DNA of 64,000 nucleotides from Vibrio mangrovi (GTDB taxonomy: Bacteria; Pseudomonadota; Gammaproteobacteria; Enterobacterales; Vibrionaceae): assembly GCF_024346955.1 (NCBI RefSeq), contig NZ_AP024883.1:1922001-1986000 (forward strand), given 5' to 3'. This document shows positions 9,474-17,901 of this stretch, piece after piece; position 1 is the stretch's first letter, and each line of letters begins with the position of its first letter. Below the pieces are notes generated by a model that was not told the origin of the DNA, ran no database searches, and worked only from the letters and a program-made list of their open reading frames with translations. Made by a program: the position numbers and the translations under genes.

Positions 9474-10190
9474 ATGATAGGTCCCCTTGTCAATGCCTCG
9501 GCTATAATTCTTGGCAGCGGTATCGGCGCATTATTTGGCGACAAAGTTCCTGAACGGTTACAAACAAGAATGCCCGTTGTTTTCGGACTCGCTTCCATGG
9601 GTCTCGGTATAGCAATGATGGGCAAAGTCCAGCTTTTAGCAGCAGTGATCCTGGCGCTTCTGATTGGTTCAACACTGGGAGAACTGATTCAGCTGGAGGA
9701 ACGCATCAAAGGCTTTGCCGGTCTGCTTAAACATGGTATGGGGAAAATTTCCTCGCCGCCTGACTCAACGATGCACCACCATGATTATATGGATAAATTT
9801 ATCTCCGTTCTGATCCTGTTCTGTGTCAGTTCTACCGGAGTATTCGGTGCGATTAACGAAGGTGTCACCGGAGATCCTTCGCTCCTGATTGTAAAATCAT
9901 TCCTGGACTTATTTACTGCAACTATTTTTGCTATCAGACTGGGGCTTCCGGTGGCAATGCTGGCAATTCCCCAATGCCTGATACAGCTGATACTCTACTT
10001 TTCAGCCAACGCGATCATGCCATTGACAACACCAGAAATGATTGCCGATTTCTCTGCTGTCGGAGGTCTGGTCATGCTGGCTACCGGTTTCAGAATTTGT
10101 GGTATCCTGACTTATCCGGTTGCCAATATGATTCCCGCATTAATTCTGGCAATGCCGGTTTCAGCACTGTGGGGTTATTTCGTATTGTAG
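9474..10190 (+). CDS. DUF554 family membrane protein (YqgA-like)
   Basis: A 238-residue, highly hydrophobic inner-membrane protein with about seven predicted membrane segments. It opens with IGPLVNASAIILGSGIGALF, the typical start of DUF554/YqgA proteins, and carries the family pattern LLIGSTLGELIQLEERIKGF and FCVSSTGVFGAINEG. Function is not established for the family; a transport role has been suggested only from topology. AAAGGA lies 9 bases before the ATG. It may be co-transcribed with the DUF1992 gene 37 bases downstream. Confidence 0.85.
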   Translation: MIGPLVNASAIILGSGIGALFGDKVPERLQTRMPVVFGLASMGLGIAMMGKVQLLAAVILALLIGSTLGELIQLEERIKGFAGLLKHGMGKISSPPDSTMHHHDYMDKFISVLILFCVSSTGVFGAINEGVTGDPSLLIVKSFLDLFTATIFAIRLGLPVAMLAIPQCLIQLILYFSANAIMPLTTPEMIADFSAVGGLVMLATGFRICGILTYPVANMIPALILAMPVSALWGYFVL

Positions 10191-10227
10191 TTATTATCAT
10201 GCCAGCAGTTGAAAAGGAGTGTTCACC

Positions 10228-10599
10228 ATGTCGCTGTTGATTGACAAGCTTGCAGAACGGCACATCCAGTCAGCACTGCAAAAAGGAGAGCTTGATCATC
10301 TACAAGGTTCCGGACAACCGTTAGCGTTAGAAGACTGGAGCCTGATCCCGGAATCTCTGCGAGTCGGTTATCATCTGCTGAAAAACGCAGGTTATATTCC
10401 ACCGGAGCTGGCACAACGACAAGAAGCACTCCGGTTATGCGAACTTCTGACAACCGTTCAGAATCAAGCAGATGATGGTGAAGTTACCGATAAATTACAT
10501 CAGTTACACCGACTGGAACTAAAACTACGAGTTCAGGGTATTGATACCCGTTTTATTCACCGGTATCTGAGAATAATTCAACAAAAAAACCTTCGATAG
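10228..10599 (+). CDS. DUF1992 protein (DnaJ-homologue subfamily C member 28-like domain)
   Basis: A 123-residue soluble protein. The N-terminal half (IDKLAERHIQSALQKGEL, then LQGSGQPLALEDWSLIPESLR) matches the DUF1992 domain shared by bacterial YhdN proteins and the C-terminal part of eukaryotic DNAJC28; there is no J domain here. Function unknown. The ATG at 10228 has AAAAGGAG upstream at good spacing; a GTG at 10219 lies inside that element. The last codons overlap the terminator of the convergent citrate operon. Confidence 0.82.
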   Translation: MSLLIDKLAERHIQSALQKGELDHLQGSGQPLALEDWSLIPESLRVGYHLLKNAGYIPPELAQRQEALRLCELLTTVQNQADDGEVTDKLHQLHRLELKLRVQGIDTRFIHRYLRIIQQKNLR

Positions 10600-10619
10600 C
10601 AGCAGTCAACTACCGAAGG
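10583..10619 (-). terminator. Rho-independent terminator of the cit lyase operon
   Basis: Read leftward, CCTTCGGTAG and CTATCGAAGG (10619-10610 and 10599-10590) form a 10-bp stem with one mismatch, followed by seven Ts. It lies 36 bases after the citG stop and inside the last codons of the convergent DUF1992 gene. Confidence 0.8.
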
Positions 10620-10654
10620 GCAACCACATCAAATGTGTTACAAATTCCATGAAA

Positions 10655-11620
10655 CTAGTCTTTACGCGGGAAGATTTGCTCCAGTTCAGCAATTAACCAG
10701 GTCACAGCAAGTAAATCAGCGCTTCCCCCCGGACTTAAATTCCGTTCGATCAGGCAGCGATCAAACTGGCTCAATGCAGCTTCAATATCCGGAGCAGAAA
10801 CTCCCCCGGCAGCCAATATACTGAGTGCATATTCCTGAGCATACTGTAATCCCGCCATTCCCCCTCGGGAAAGTAAGTTAGTGTCCTGATTATTGGCAAC
10901 TAATACCAGTAATGTCTGCCATAACGCCTGCTCGGTCGAAAAACCCTGCTCAATACAGGATTGATATGCCGGTAAAGCATAAACCATAACCGTACTAAAA
11001 CCAGACGCAGCCTCACCTCTGGCTCCGGTAACACCATACTGCTGATACAGTTTTTCTCCCTGAGTCACCGGTAACCGATGGCACAGATCTCTGAGTTCGT
11101 TCCAGACCAGATGTTGGCAACACTGACTCACCGCTTTACTGATATAGAGAGAATCAACATTTAACCGGTTCGCTTTTAACCAGCCGACAACTCCACATAT
11201 CAGCCCCATAGAAAAAATCATTCCCTTATGCGTATTTACACCACTTGTCGCCTCAAACATTGCTGCTTCAGCCTCAATGCCAACTGGTCTTAGCATAGAC
11301 AGTAGTGATGCCACCGGTAGATTGTGATGTTGCCATCCAGCCCGGACAAAACGGGCCATGTAAGGTGCCAGAGCATTGGCACTCTGAACGAATAAATCCA
11401 GATCCATATCCTGATGAGCACCCTGATTCACAGTATCGACCAAACCAGGTTTCGGTGTCAGATGGACTTCCAGCATCATGGCATGATAAGCCAGATTTCC
11501 AACCAGTTGATCAAGCGGAAACTGACCATCAATGTGACAATGTAACGCACCAATATTTTCAGAATTTAATAACCATTGTTGCTCATCAAATAATAGATCA
11601 ATGACAGCACTCGTCTGCAT
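10655..11620 (-). CDS. citG: Triphosphoribosyl-dephospho-CoA synthase
   Basis: A 321-residue cytoplasmic enzyme that makes 2'-(5''-triphosphoribosyl)-3'-dephospho-CoA from ATP and dephospho-CoA, the precursor of the citrate lyase prosthetic group. The family signature EVHLTPKPGLVDTVNQGAHQ is present near residues 51-70, and STVMVYALP and NNQDTNLLSRGG occur further on. ATG at 11620 has GAGGA upstream and overlaps the citX end by 23 bases. Last gene of citCDEFXG; downstream lies a terminator. Confidence 0.95.
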   Translation of the reverse strand: MQTSAVIDLLFDEQQWLLNSENIGALHCHIDGQFPLDQLVGNLAYHAMMLEVHLTPKPGLVDTVNQGAHQDMDLDLFVQSANALAPYMARFVRAGWQHHNLPVASLLSMLRPVGIEAEAAMFEATSGVNTHKGMIFSMGLICGVVGWLKANRLNVDSLYISKAVSQCCQHLVWNELRDLCHRLPVTQGEKLYQQYGVTGARGEAASGFSTVMVYALPAYQSCIEQGFSTEQALWQTLLVLVANNQDTNLLSRGGMAGLQYAQEYALSILAAGGVSAPDIEAALSQFDRCLIERNLSPGGSADLLAVTWLIAELEQIFPRKD

Positions 11621-12134
11621 GAGCCATTTCCTCTATCTTTGCTAAAAGATCCTGAAGTGGATGCCTACGGGAACGAGCACAGATAACAGCGTCTTCCTGA
11701 CACAATAAGCACTTTCGCCGCCCTATCTGATATGCCTTTCTGCTAATGCTCTTCCCTTGTTTATCAATAACATCAAGGTCCATCAGTCGCCCTATCGGAT
11801 GTGTTTTCTCTATTTGCATCATCTGTTTTTTCAGAACAGATGCACTCACTCCCTGAATCGCAAAGATTCCCTCAGGACCCGTTTTATCATGATGAATCTG
11901 CTGCGCCGATATTTTCCAGCCCTGCGCGCGGCAGGCGGCTTCTAATGCTGCCAGCCCTTGAGAGAAAACATGCTCACTGGTTGCATTGAGCTTTACCGGC
12001 CCCGGCATATTGATACTGAAAGAAACCAATGGAACACCATATGTTCTCAACCAGGCCAACTGGGTTTTCGCCCGCAACTCTTTTCGATCCAGTAACTCAC
12101 ACAGATTAACTGGTGTTTCTGCTATATGTGTCAT
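11598..12134 (-). CDS. citX: Apo-citrate lyase phosphoribosyl-dephospho-CoA transferase
   Basis: A 178-residue CitX (holo-ACP synthase of citrate lyase) that transfers the prosthetic group made by CitG onto a serine of CitD. Recognised by VSFSINMPGPVKLNATSEHVF and by RLMDLDVIDKQGKSISR followed by RRKCLLCQEDAVICARSRRH. Its ATG overlaps the citF stop as ATGA, indicating translational coupling. In Escherichia coli and here CitX is a separate gene from citG. Confidence 0.95.
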   Translation of the reverse strand: MTHIAETPVNLCELLDRKELRAKTQLAWLRTYGVPLVSFSINMPGPVKLNATSEHVFSQGLAALEAACRAQGWKISAQQIHHDKTGPEGIFAIQGVSASVLKKQMMQIEKTHPIGRLMDLDVIDKQGKSISRKAYQIGRRKCLLCQEDAVICARSRRHPLQDLLAKIEEMAHADECCH

Positions 12135-13657
12135 TCTGCCACCTCTTTGATTACATCAATTACGGAACCATCCCGATAACGAACAAAGGCAATTGTTCTA
12201 TCCGTGAACCGAATAGGTTCTGGTTTGCCGGTAATGAGTTCAGCCCGTTCCTGCAATGCATCGATAGAGAACACCGGAATTGAAATTGTCTTCAGCTTTT
12301 CGAGCAGATCTTCGCGTCTTGGATTAACGGCAATCCCATGATCCGTCACCAGCACATCAACTGAAGCTCCCGGAGTCACAACATTTGTTACTCGCTCAAC
12401 AACGGTCGGGATCCGCCCTCTGACCAACGGTGCAACCACAATCGTCAGATTAGCGGCTGCAGCTGTATCACAATGACCACCGGAGGCACCACGAATGACA
12501 CCATCTGAGCCGGTAATCACATTGACATTAAAATGCGTATCAATTTCCAGAGCACTGAGAATCACGACGTCCAGGCGATCAACCACTGCTCCTTTTGACG
12601 AAGGATTCGCATATTCATTGGCTGAAATTTCATGATGATTCGGGTTGCGGGACAAAGAGTCAGCTGCAACAGCATCAAAACACTGAACATCCAGCAATGT
12701 CTCAATCAATCCCTGCTCATGTAAATCAACCATCGTTGCCGTAATGCCACCTAAGCCAAATGATGCGACTATATTATTCTTTACCATTTTATCTTTCAGA
12801 AAGCGGGTAACGGCCAGAGAAGCCCCACCAGAACCGGTCTGCAGAGAGAAGCCAGACTTAAAATATCCGGAATGTTCGATCACTTCGGCGGCATGTTTGG
12901 CAATCAGTAGCTCACGCGGATTCTTCGTCATCCTTGTTGCATCGCCACCAATTTTATCCGGGTCGCCCACTTCAGGCACCTGAACAACAGCATCAACACA
13001 ATCCTGACTGATCGAAGCCGGAGCATTCGGATAGTTGACCAACGATTCTGTCAGAATGACAACCCGATTCGCATACTGAGCATCAACCTGAGCATAACCA
13101 AGAGAACCACATCGTGATTTACCCTGAACACCATTGGCATTACCAAATTCATCACTGCAGGGAACACCGATAAATGCCATATCAATATGAAGTTCGCCAC
13201 TCTGAACCAGATGTACACGACCACCATGAGAGTGAATATGGACGGGTTCTTTGAGTAATCCCCGAGAGATTTCTTCAGCAAGCTCACCCCGTAATCCAGA
13301 TGTATAAATTTTGCGTACAACACCGTTGCGGATATGTTCGACTAATGGTGAATGGATTGAAGTAAGTGAACTGGAAGCCAACGTCAGATCTTTGAAACCC
13401 ATTCTGGCAATCACATCCATAACTGCATTAATGGTTTTATCGCCGCCCCGGAATGCGTGGTGAAATGAAATCGTCATTCCATCGGCCAGACCCAGTTCCA
13501 TAATGGCCTGTTCCAGTGATCCTTTGAGTTTTCTTCCTTTTTTAAATCTTTCCTCCGCCAGATGCGGCGTCATAGCATTCGGGCTTGTATATGGCGTTAA
13601 CGAATGAACTTCCAGTTCATCAAGAGAAATTGGATTATTTAACGTACTGACACTCAT
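12131..13657 (-). CDS. citF: Citrate lyase alpha subunit (citrate:acetyl-ACP transferase)
   Basis: A 508-residue subunit of the citrate lyase complex. It exchanges the acetyl group on the CitD carrier for citrate, giving citryl-ACP. The CoA-transferase-like fold shows in SFHHAFRGGDKTINAVMDVI and RGASGGHCDTAAAANLTIVV, and the length matches known CitF (about 505-510). An AGAGGC element precedes the ATG; 12 bases separate it from citE. Confidence 0.97.
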   Translation of the reverse strand: MSVSTLNNPISLDELEVHSLTPYTSPNAMTPHLAEERFKKGRKLKGSLEQAIMELGLADGMTISFHHAFRGGDKTINAVMDVIARMGFKDLTLASSSLTSIHSPLVEHIRNGVVRKIYTSGLRGELAEEISRGLLKEPVHIHSHGGRVHLVQSGELHIDMAFIGVPCSDEFGNANGVQGKSRCGSLGYAQVDAQYANRVVILTESLVNYPNAPASISQDCVDAVVQVPEVGDPDKIGGDATRMTKNPRELLIAKHAAEVIEHSGYFKSGFSLQTGSGGASLAVTRFLKDKMVKNNIVASFGLGGITATMVDLHEQGLIETLLDVQCFDAVAADSLSRNPNHHEISANEYANPSSKGAVVDRLDVVILSALEIDTHFNVNVITGSDGVIRGASGGHCDTAAAANLTIVVAPLVRGRIPTVVERVTNVVTPGASVDVLVTDHGIAVNPRREDLLEKLKTISIPVFSIDALQERAELITGKPEPIRFTDRTIAFVRYRDGSVIDVIKEVAE

Positions 13658-13669
13658 AACACACAGCCT

Positions 13670-14545
13670 CTATTGTTTGATACCGGATTCAGCACGTTGC
13701 AATGTCCAGCGTGCACGTTCAATGATTGGACTATCGACCATTTTGCCGTTCAGAGAGACAACACCTAATCCCTGTTGCTCTGCTTCTTCAGCCGCTTCAA
13801 TCACTGCATAAGCGTAATCGACTTCTTTCTGAGTCGGCGCATAAACGTTATGCAGCAGGTCTATCTGGCGTGGGTTAATCAATGACTTACCATCAAATCC
13901 AAGCTGTTTAATATGCTCAGCCTCCCGCAAAAAACCCTCTTCGTTATTGGCATCCGAGTAAACCGTATCAAATGCCATAATCCCTGCCGCACGTGCAGCC
14001 TGCAGAATACTGCATCTGGCGAAAAGTAATTCCGTTCCCTCCGGGGAACGGTTTGTCCTCAGGTCACGGACATAATCTTCAGCCCCGAGAGCAATACCGA
14101 TCAATCGGGAAGAACTATGAGCAATTTCTACCGCATTGTTAATTCCCTGAGCACTTTCAATCGCAGCCAATAATTTCGTACTTCCGACTGCGCGGCCACA
14201 GGCTCTCTCAATTTCTTCAATCTGCCTTGCCATCAGAGTGACATCATGTGCCGTATCAGTCTTTGGTAAACGAACCACATCAGCACCGCCTCTGACAACG
14301 GCATTTAAATCATTCATACCGAATCTGGAGTCGATAGGATTCACCCGTACCACCGTTTCAATATCCTGGTACAAAGGATGTTGCAGCGCACGATAAACCA
14401 ACATCCGGGCAGTATCCTTTTCCCGTAATGCTACAGAATCTTCGAGATCGAACATAATGGCATCCGGTTTATAGATAAAGGTATTACTCAACATTGCGGC
14501 ATTGGCTCCGGGAACAAACAGCATACTTCTGCGCAGTCGACTCAT
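13670..14545 (-). CDS. citE: Citrate lyase beta subunit (citryl-ACP lyase)
   Basis: A 291-residue TIM-barrel lyase of the HpcH/HpaI family that cleaves citryl-ACP to acetyl-ACP and oxaloacetate, with a divalent metal. Typical segments are RSMLFVPGANAAML, DAIMFDLEDSVA, VVRVNPIDSRFG and KLLAAIESAQGINNAVEIA. The ATG at 14545 overlaps the citD stop (ATGA) and follows TTGGAG; an in-frame TTG at 14560 would be inside that element. Confidence 0.96.
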   Translation of the reverse strand: MSRLRRSMLFVPGANAAMLSNTFIYKPDAIMFDLEDSVALREKDTARMLVYRALQHPLYQDIETVVRVNPIDSRFGMNDLNAVVRGGADVVRLPKTDTAHDVTLMARQIEEIERACGRAVGSTKLLAAIESAQGINNAVEIAHSSSRLIGIALGAEDYVRDLRTNRSPEGTELLFARCSILQAARAAGIMAFDTVYSDANNEEGFLREAEHIKQLGFDGKSLINPRQIDLLHNVYAPTQKEVDYAYAVIEAAEEAEQQGLGVVSLNGKMVDSPIIERARWTLQRAESGIKQ

Positions 14546-14838
14546 GACAATAGACTCCAATCGATCTGTTCTACATCACAGGCCCGCATCACCGCAGCCT
14601 GCACCCGTGCCTGAATTACACAATCCAGAGCACCCTTATCTTCAATGGTTAAAATTGCATCACGAACCTGCAACTCCCGCAGAGATTCAAGAACAACTTT
14701 CCTGATTACTTCTCCGAATTGCTTTTGCACAGTACTGTCGAGATGAATAATGATGCCACCTTCATCATTAGGAACGATCCGAACCTGAAGATCACTGGAC
14801 TCCAGAGTTCCTGCAAACGCTGGTTGTTTAATTTCCAT
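14542..14838 (-). CDS. citD: Citrate lyase acyl carrier protein (gamma subunit)
   Basis: A 98-residue carrier protein. It is the covalent site of the phosphoribosyl-dephospho-CoA arm; the attachment serine of the family lies in the N-terminal part (TLESSDLQVRI, likely Ser14 or Ser15). Ends with the conserved DKGALDCVIQARVQAAVMRA segment. AAAAGG lies before the ATG. Located 44 bases downstream of citC. Confidence 0.95.
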   Translation of the reverse strand: MEIKQPAFAGTLESSDLQVRIVPNDEGGIIIHLDSTVQKQFGEVIRKVVLESLRELQVRDAILTIEDKGALDCVIQARVQAAVMRACDVEQIDWSLLS

Positions 14839-14882
14839 GAGTTTGGCCTTTTTAATTTTAAATTCTCTACATGGGATGCCGT

Positions 14883-15935
14883 TCAGGCCGCAACAGACTT
14901 TGGCGTATTGTGGCGCAGAACATCATCACGAAATAAAATCTGGCAGGTAGTTTCCGGTACGAGTTCCGCAACCTGCTCATAGTCTTGCTGGATTAATAAT
15001 TGACGTACTCTTGAAGCTGATACCGGCTCACCACCAATCACTTTCCTTGGCACTTCTATGATTTCAATAGCCCGAGGTAATGAAGCCGACGTTTCCAGCC
15101 AGTAATGCATCGATTCGTTATAATGGCTGGTCACCGGACAGAGCGGCTCTGTACCGACATACCGGTGAGTTATTCCCAGTGCAGGGACAATGCCGTCACG
15201 GAATAATTTAAGATCCAGAGCGGTATGACAGTAATTGATTTTTTTCTGATCTTTGATGAAATAGGTCGGAAATGTTGCCCGCGAGATCATATAATCCGAG
15301 CCGGGATGAACCGTGATATTTTTCAGATGTCGTGTCCCTTCCCGAATCATTTTCAGCCGTTCAGTATAAGAAAAATCTTTCCCTTCTTCCCGGACAACAA
15401 ACAGATGAACCCAATCACATTCTGCGCAAGCTTTGTCTACAAGATACTGATGACCCAGAGTGAACGGATTTGCATTCATCACAATACTACCGATACGATG
15501 GCCGGAGACTTTCAACAGTTTGAGTTGCTGACAGTATGAACGGAAGCGGTTCGGACTATTTTCCATGAGAATCATGGCATCATCGACTTGAGCAAGCGGG
15601 AAAAAACCAGACTGGCGAAATAAATTAAAATTCTGAGGTTTGGTAAACAGAAACAGATTATAACGTCCCAGCTCATAAGCAAAATTAGTTAATTCTGTCA
15701 TGAGTGTTAAAGAAAGCCCGCTTCCCCGGAACGTTTTCTCAATTGCAATCGACTTTAAAACTTTCCCGGCGATTGCCCCACAGGCTAATATCTGACCGGA
15801 TAAATGTTTCCCTACAATGAAATATTCTACATCTTCATCAATATCCAGTCCGTTACTCGCCAGAAAGCTTCGAATTTTACTTATCTTGCAGCGATTCGTA
15901 ATCGGAACCCGGGAAAAGGATATCTCGTCTAACAT
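14883..15935 (-). CDS. citC: [Citrate (pro-3S)-lyase] ligase
   Basis: A 350-residue ligase that acetylates the thiol of the citrate lyase prosthetic group using ATP and acetate, switching the lyase on. An N-terminal GNAT-like region (GKVLKSIAIEKTFRGSGLS) is followed by a nucleotidyltransferase domain with GSIVMNANPFTLGHQYLVDK, whose TLGH motif is of the cytidylyltransferase HxGH kind. First gene of the leftward citrate operon. Confidence 0.96.
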   Translation of the reverse strand: MLDEISFSRVPITNRCKISKIRSFLASNGLDIDEDVEYFIVGKHLSGQILACGAIAGKVLKSIAIEKTFRGSGLSLTLMTELTNFAYELGRYNLFLFTKPQNFNLFRQSGFFPLAQVDDAMILMENSPNRFRSYCQQLKLLKVSGHRIGSIVMNANPFTLGHQYLVDKACAECDWVHLFVVREEGKDFSYTERLKMIREGTRHLKNITVHPGSDYMISRATFPTYFIKDQKKINYCHTALDLKLFRDGIVPALGITHRYVGTEPLCPVTSHYNESMHYWLETSASLPRAIEIIEVPRKVIGGEPVSASRVRQLLIQQDYEQVAELVPETTCQILFRDDVLRHNTPKSVAA

Positions 15936-16215
15936 GCCGTACTGCCTCTGTATACCATACTTGTCACGGCATAGTGTGCGACTTTTATATCCATAAAATA
16001 ATGATATGAATCACTTTATATGCGAGCTTAAAAACTCTTTATGAATTTAATGATTTAAATTACATATCTCATTGTTTTTAATAATAATCAAATAATAAAA
16101 ACCATTAACGTCATTGATAATTTTAAAGCCACCCCATTCAATGAACTTTTTCACAATTATTGATCAATTTTTTCTCTAGATTGTTAAATTGAACATCAAC
16201 CTACGGAAATTGATT
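15936..16215. promoter_or_regulatory. Divergent citC / citS control region
   Basis: A 280-base, very AT-rich region between the two divergent halves of the citrate cluster. In Klebsiella the CitB response regulator and CRP act in the equivalent citC-citS spacer. Here several TTTAA/TTAAA runs occur around 16035-16065 (ATGAATTTAATGATTTAAAT), which resemble the AT-rich CitB sites, but no site can be assigned with confidence and no good CRP dyad was found. Confidence 0.5.
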
Positions 16216-17565
16216 ATGAATGAAAAAACGTTACGAATAACAAAAACAAGTGACGTATCCAGCGGTCAATCGCTTCTGTCACAAATAAAAATATTCGGCA
16301 TACCATTCCATTTGTTTGCCCTGCTATTTCTTGTAGTTCTGGCAGCACACGTAACTGATACACTACCAAATAATATTGTCGGTGGTTTCGGCTTCATGTT
16401 TGTCATTGGTGCAATCTTCGGAGAATTAGGGAAGCGCCTGCCTATATTCAATAAATATATTGGTGGTGCACCTGTTATGATTTTCCTTGTGGCAGCCTGG
16501 TTTGTCCATATGGGGCTGCTAACTCAGAAAGAAGTCTCGGTTGTCACTGATGTGATGAAAAAGACTGACTTTCTCGATCTATTCATTGCGGTATTAATTA
16601 CCGGTTCAATTCTTGCCGTGAATAGAAAACTGCTGCTTCGTTCTCTGGTCGGTTATATTCCCACTATTCTTGCCGCAGTTGTTGGCGCATCTATTCTCGG
16701 AATTTTAGGCGGCCTGGCTTTCGGTATTCCTGTCGATCGGATCATGATGCTTTATGTTTTACCAATTATGGGCGGCGGTAATGGTGCCGGAGCAATTCCT
16801 CTGTCTGAAATCTATGAATCTGTCACTGGTGGCTCAAAAGAGCAGTACTATTCAGTTGCCATTGCCATCCTGACCATTGCAAACATTGTTGCGATCATCG
16901 CAGCAGCAGTTCTGAATGGTCTGGGAGACAAAATGCCTTCACTGACCGGTAACGGAGAATTGTTACGCAAATCGCAATTCAATGTCGAAGAAGATAACAA
17001 AACACCAAACATTACACCTCGTGAAATTGCTATTGGCCTGATGCTTGCTGCCTGTGTATACACCTTCTCAGTTTCATTATCCAAACATATCCTGCCCGGA
17101 TTCGGTGATATTAAAATCCACACATTCGCTTACATGGTCATTATTGTCGCCATTATCAACGCTGTCGGTATTTGTACTGACGAAATAAAAGAAGGTGCCA
17201 AACGTCTCTCTTCCTTCTTTTCGAAACAACTGTTATGGGTTCTGATGGTTGGCGTCGGTATTGCTTATACAGATCTGGGTGAAATTATGAATGCCTTAAC
17301 ATTCACCAACGTCATCATTGCAGCCTTGATCGTATTCGGTGCAATTATTGGCGCCGCGCTGGGTGGCTGGTTCATGGGATTCTACCCGGTAGAATCCTCA
17401 ATTACTGCCGGTTTGTGCATGGCCAACCGTGGAGGCTCCGGTGACCTTGAAGTTCTGGCAGCCTCCAACCGGATGAGCTTACTGTCTTATGCTCAAATTT
17501 CCTCACGTCTCGGTGGCGGTATCGTGTTGATCATCGCAAGTGTCGTGTTTGGTCTCTTCACTTAA
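16216..17565 (+). CDS. citS: Citrate:sodium symporter, 2-hydroxycarboxylate transporter family
   Basis: A 449-residue inner-membrane carrier with about 11 membrane segments. Both re-entrant-loop GGXG motifs of the 2HCT family are visible: MGGGNGAGAIPLSEIY near residue 190 and NRGGSGDLEVLAASNRMSLL near 405. The C-terminal loop ends in the conserved SYAQISSRLGGG containing the citrate-binding Arg. It imports citrate with Na+. The first gene of the rightward operon. The ATG at 16216 (protein MNEKTL) is chosen over an ATG at 16189; upstream CGGAAA is a weak binding site. Confidence 0.95.
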   Translation: MNEKTLRITKTSDVSSGQSLLSQIKIFGIPFHLFALLFLVVLAAHVTDTLPNNIVGGFGFMFVIGAIFGELGKRLPIFNKYIGGAPVMIFLVAAWFVHMGLLTQKEVSVVTDVMKKTDFLDLFIAVLITGSILAVNRKLLLRSLVGYIPTILAAVVGASILGILGGLAFGIPVDRIMMLYVLPIMGGGNGAGAIPLSEIYESVTGGSKEQYYSVAIAILTIANIVAIIAAAVLNGLGDKMPSLTGNGELLRKSQFNVEEDNKTPNITPREIAIGLMLAACVYTFSVSLSKHILPGFGDIKIHTFAYMVIIVAIINAVGICTDEIKEGAKRLSSFFSKQLLWVLMVGVGIAYTDLGEIMNALTFTNVIIAALIVFGAIIGAALGGWFMGFYPVESSITAGLCMANRGGSGDLEVLAASNRMSLLSYAQISSRLGGGIVLIIASVVFGLFT

Positions 17566-17586
17566 TACCATTCGACTTCATCTTTC

Positions 17587-17606
17587 AGCGCGCCATCCGG
17601 CGCGCT
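17587..17606. repeat. Intercistronic hairpin between citS and oadG
   Basis: AGCGCGCC-ATCC-GGCGCGCT forms a perfect 8-bp GC-rich stem with a four-base loop. No T tract follows and oadG starts 21 bases later, so it is more likely an mRNA processing or stabilising element or an attenuating hairpin than a full terminator. Confidence 0.6.
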
Positions 17607-17627
17607 CAACCTGAAAGGTTCTCTTCA

Positions 17628-17888
17628 ATGTCTGGACAATCACTATTTATGGAAGGAGTGAATCTCCTTGTCCTAGGGATGGGATTTGTTTTTATCTTTC
17701 TCGTTTTCCTTGTTTTTGCAACAAACGTCATGTCAAAGATGATCTGCCGTCATGTCGCTAAAACACAAACACCAGAAGTCCCACTTTATCCGGAGATATC
17801 ACAACCGGCATCAATTGATGATGCTCAGCTTATTGCAGTGTTAACTGCTGCCGTTCACTGCCATCGTGCAAAACATTCTCAGTCGTAA
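17628..17888 (+). CDS. oadG: Oxaloacetate decarboxylase gamma subunit
   Basis: An 86-residue small subunit that holds the OadA and OadB parts together and assists decarboxylation by binding zinc. One membrane helix (LLVLGMGFVFIFLVFLVFA) near residues 12-31, then a polar tail ending AAVHCHRAKHSQS, whose histidines match the zinc-binding C-terminus of Klebsiella OadG. Located between citS and oadA as in Klebsiella and Vibrio cholerae. Confidence 0.93.
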   Translation: MSGQSLFMEGVNLLVLGMGFVFIFLVFLVFATNVMSKMICRHVAKTQTPEVPLYPEISQPASIDDAQLIAVLTAAVHCHRAKHSQS

Positions 17889-17901
17889 AGGAGATATTTT
17901 G

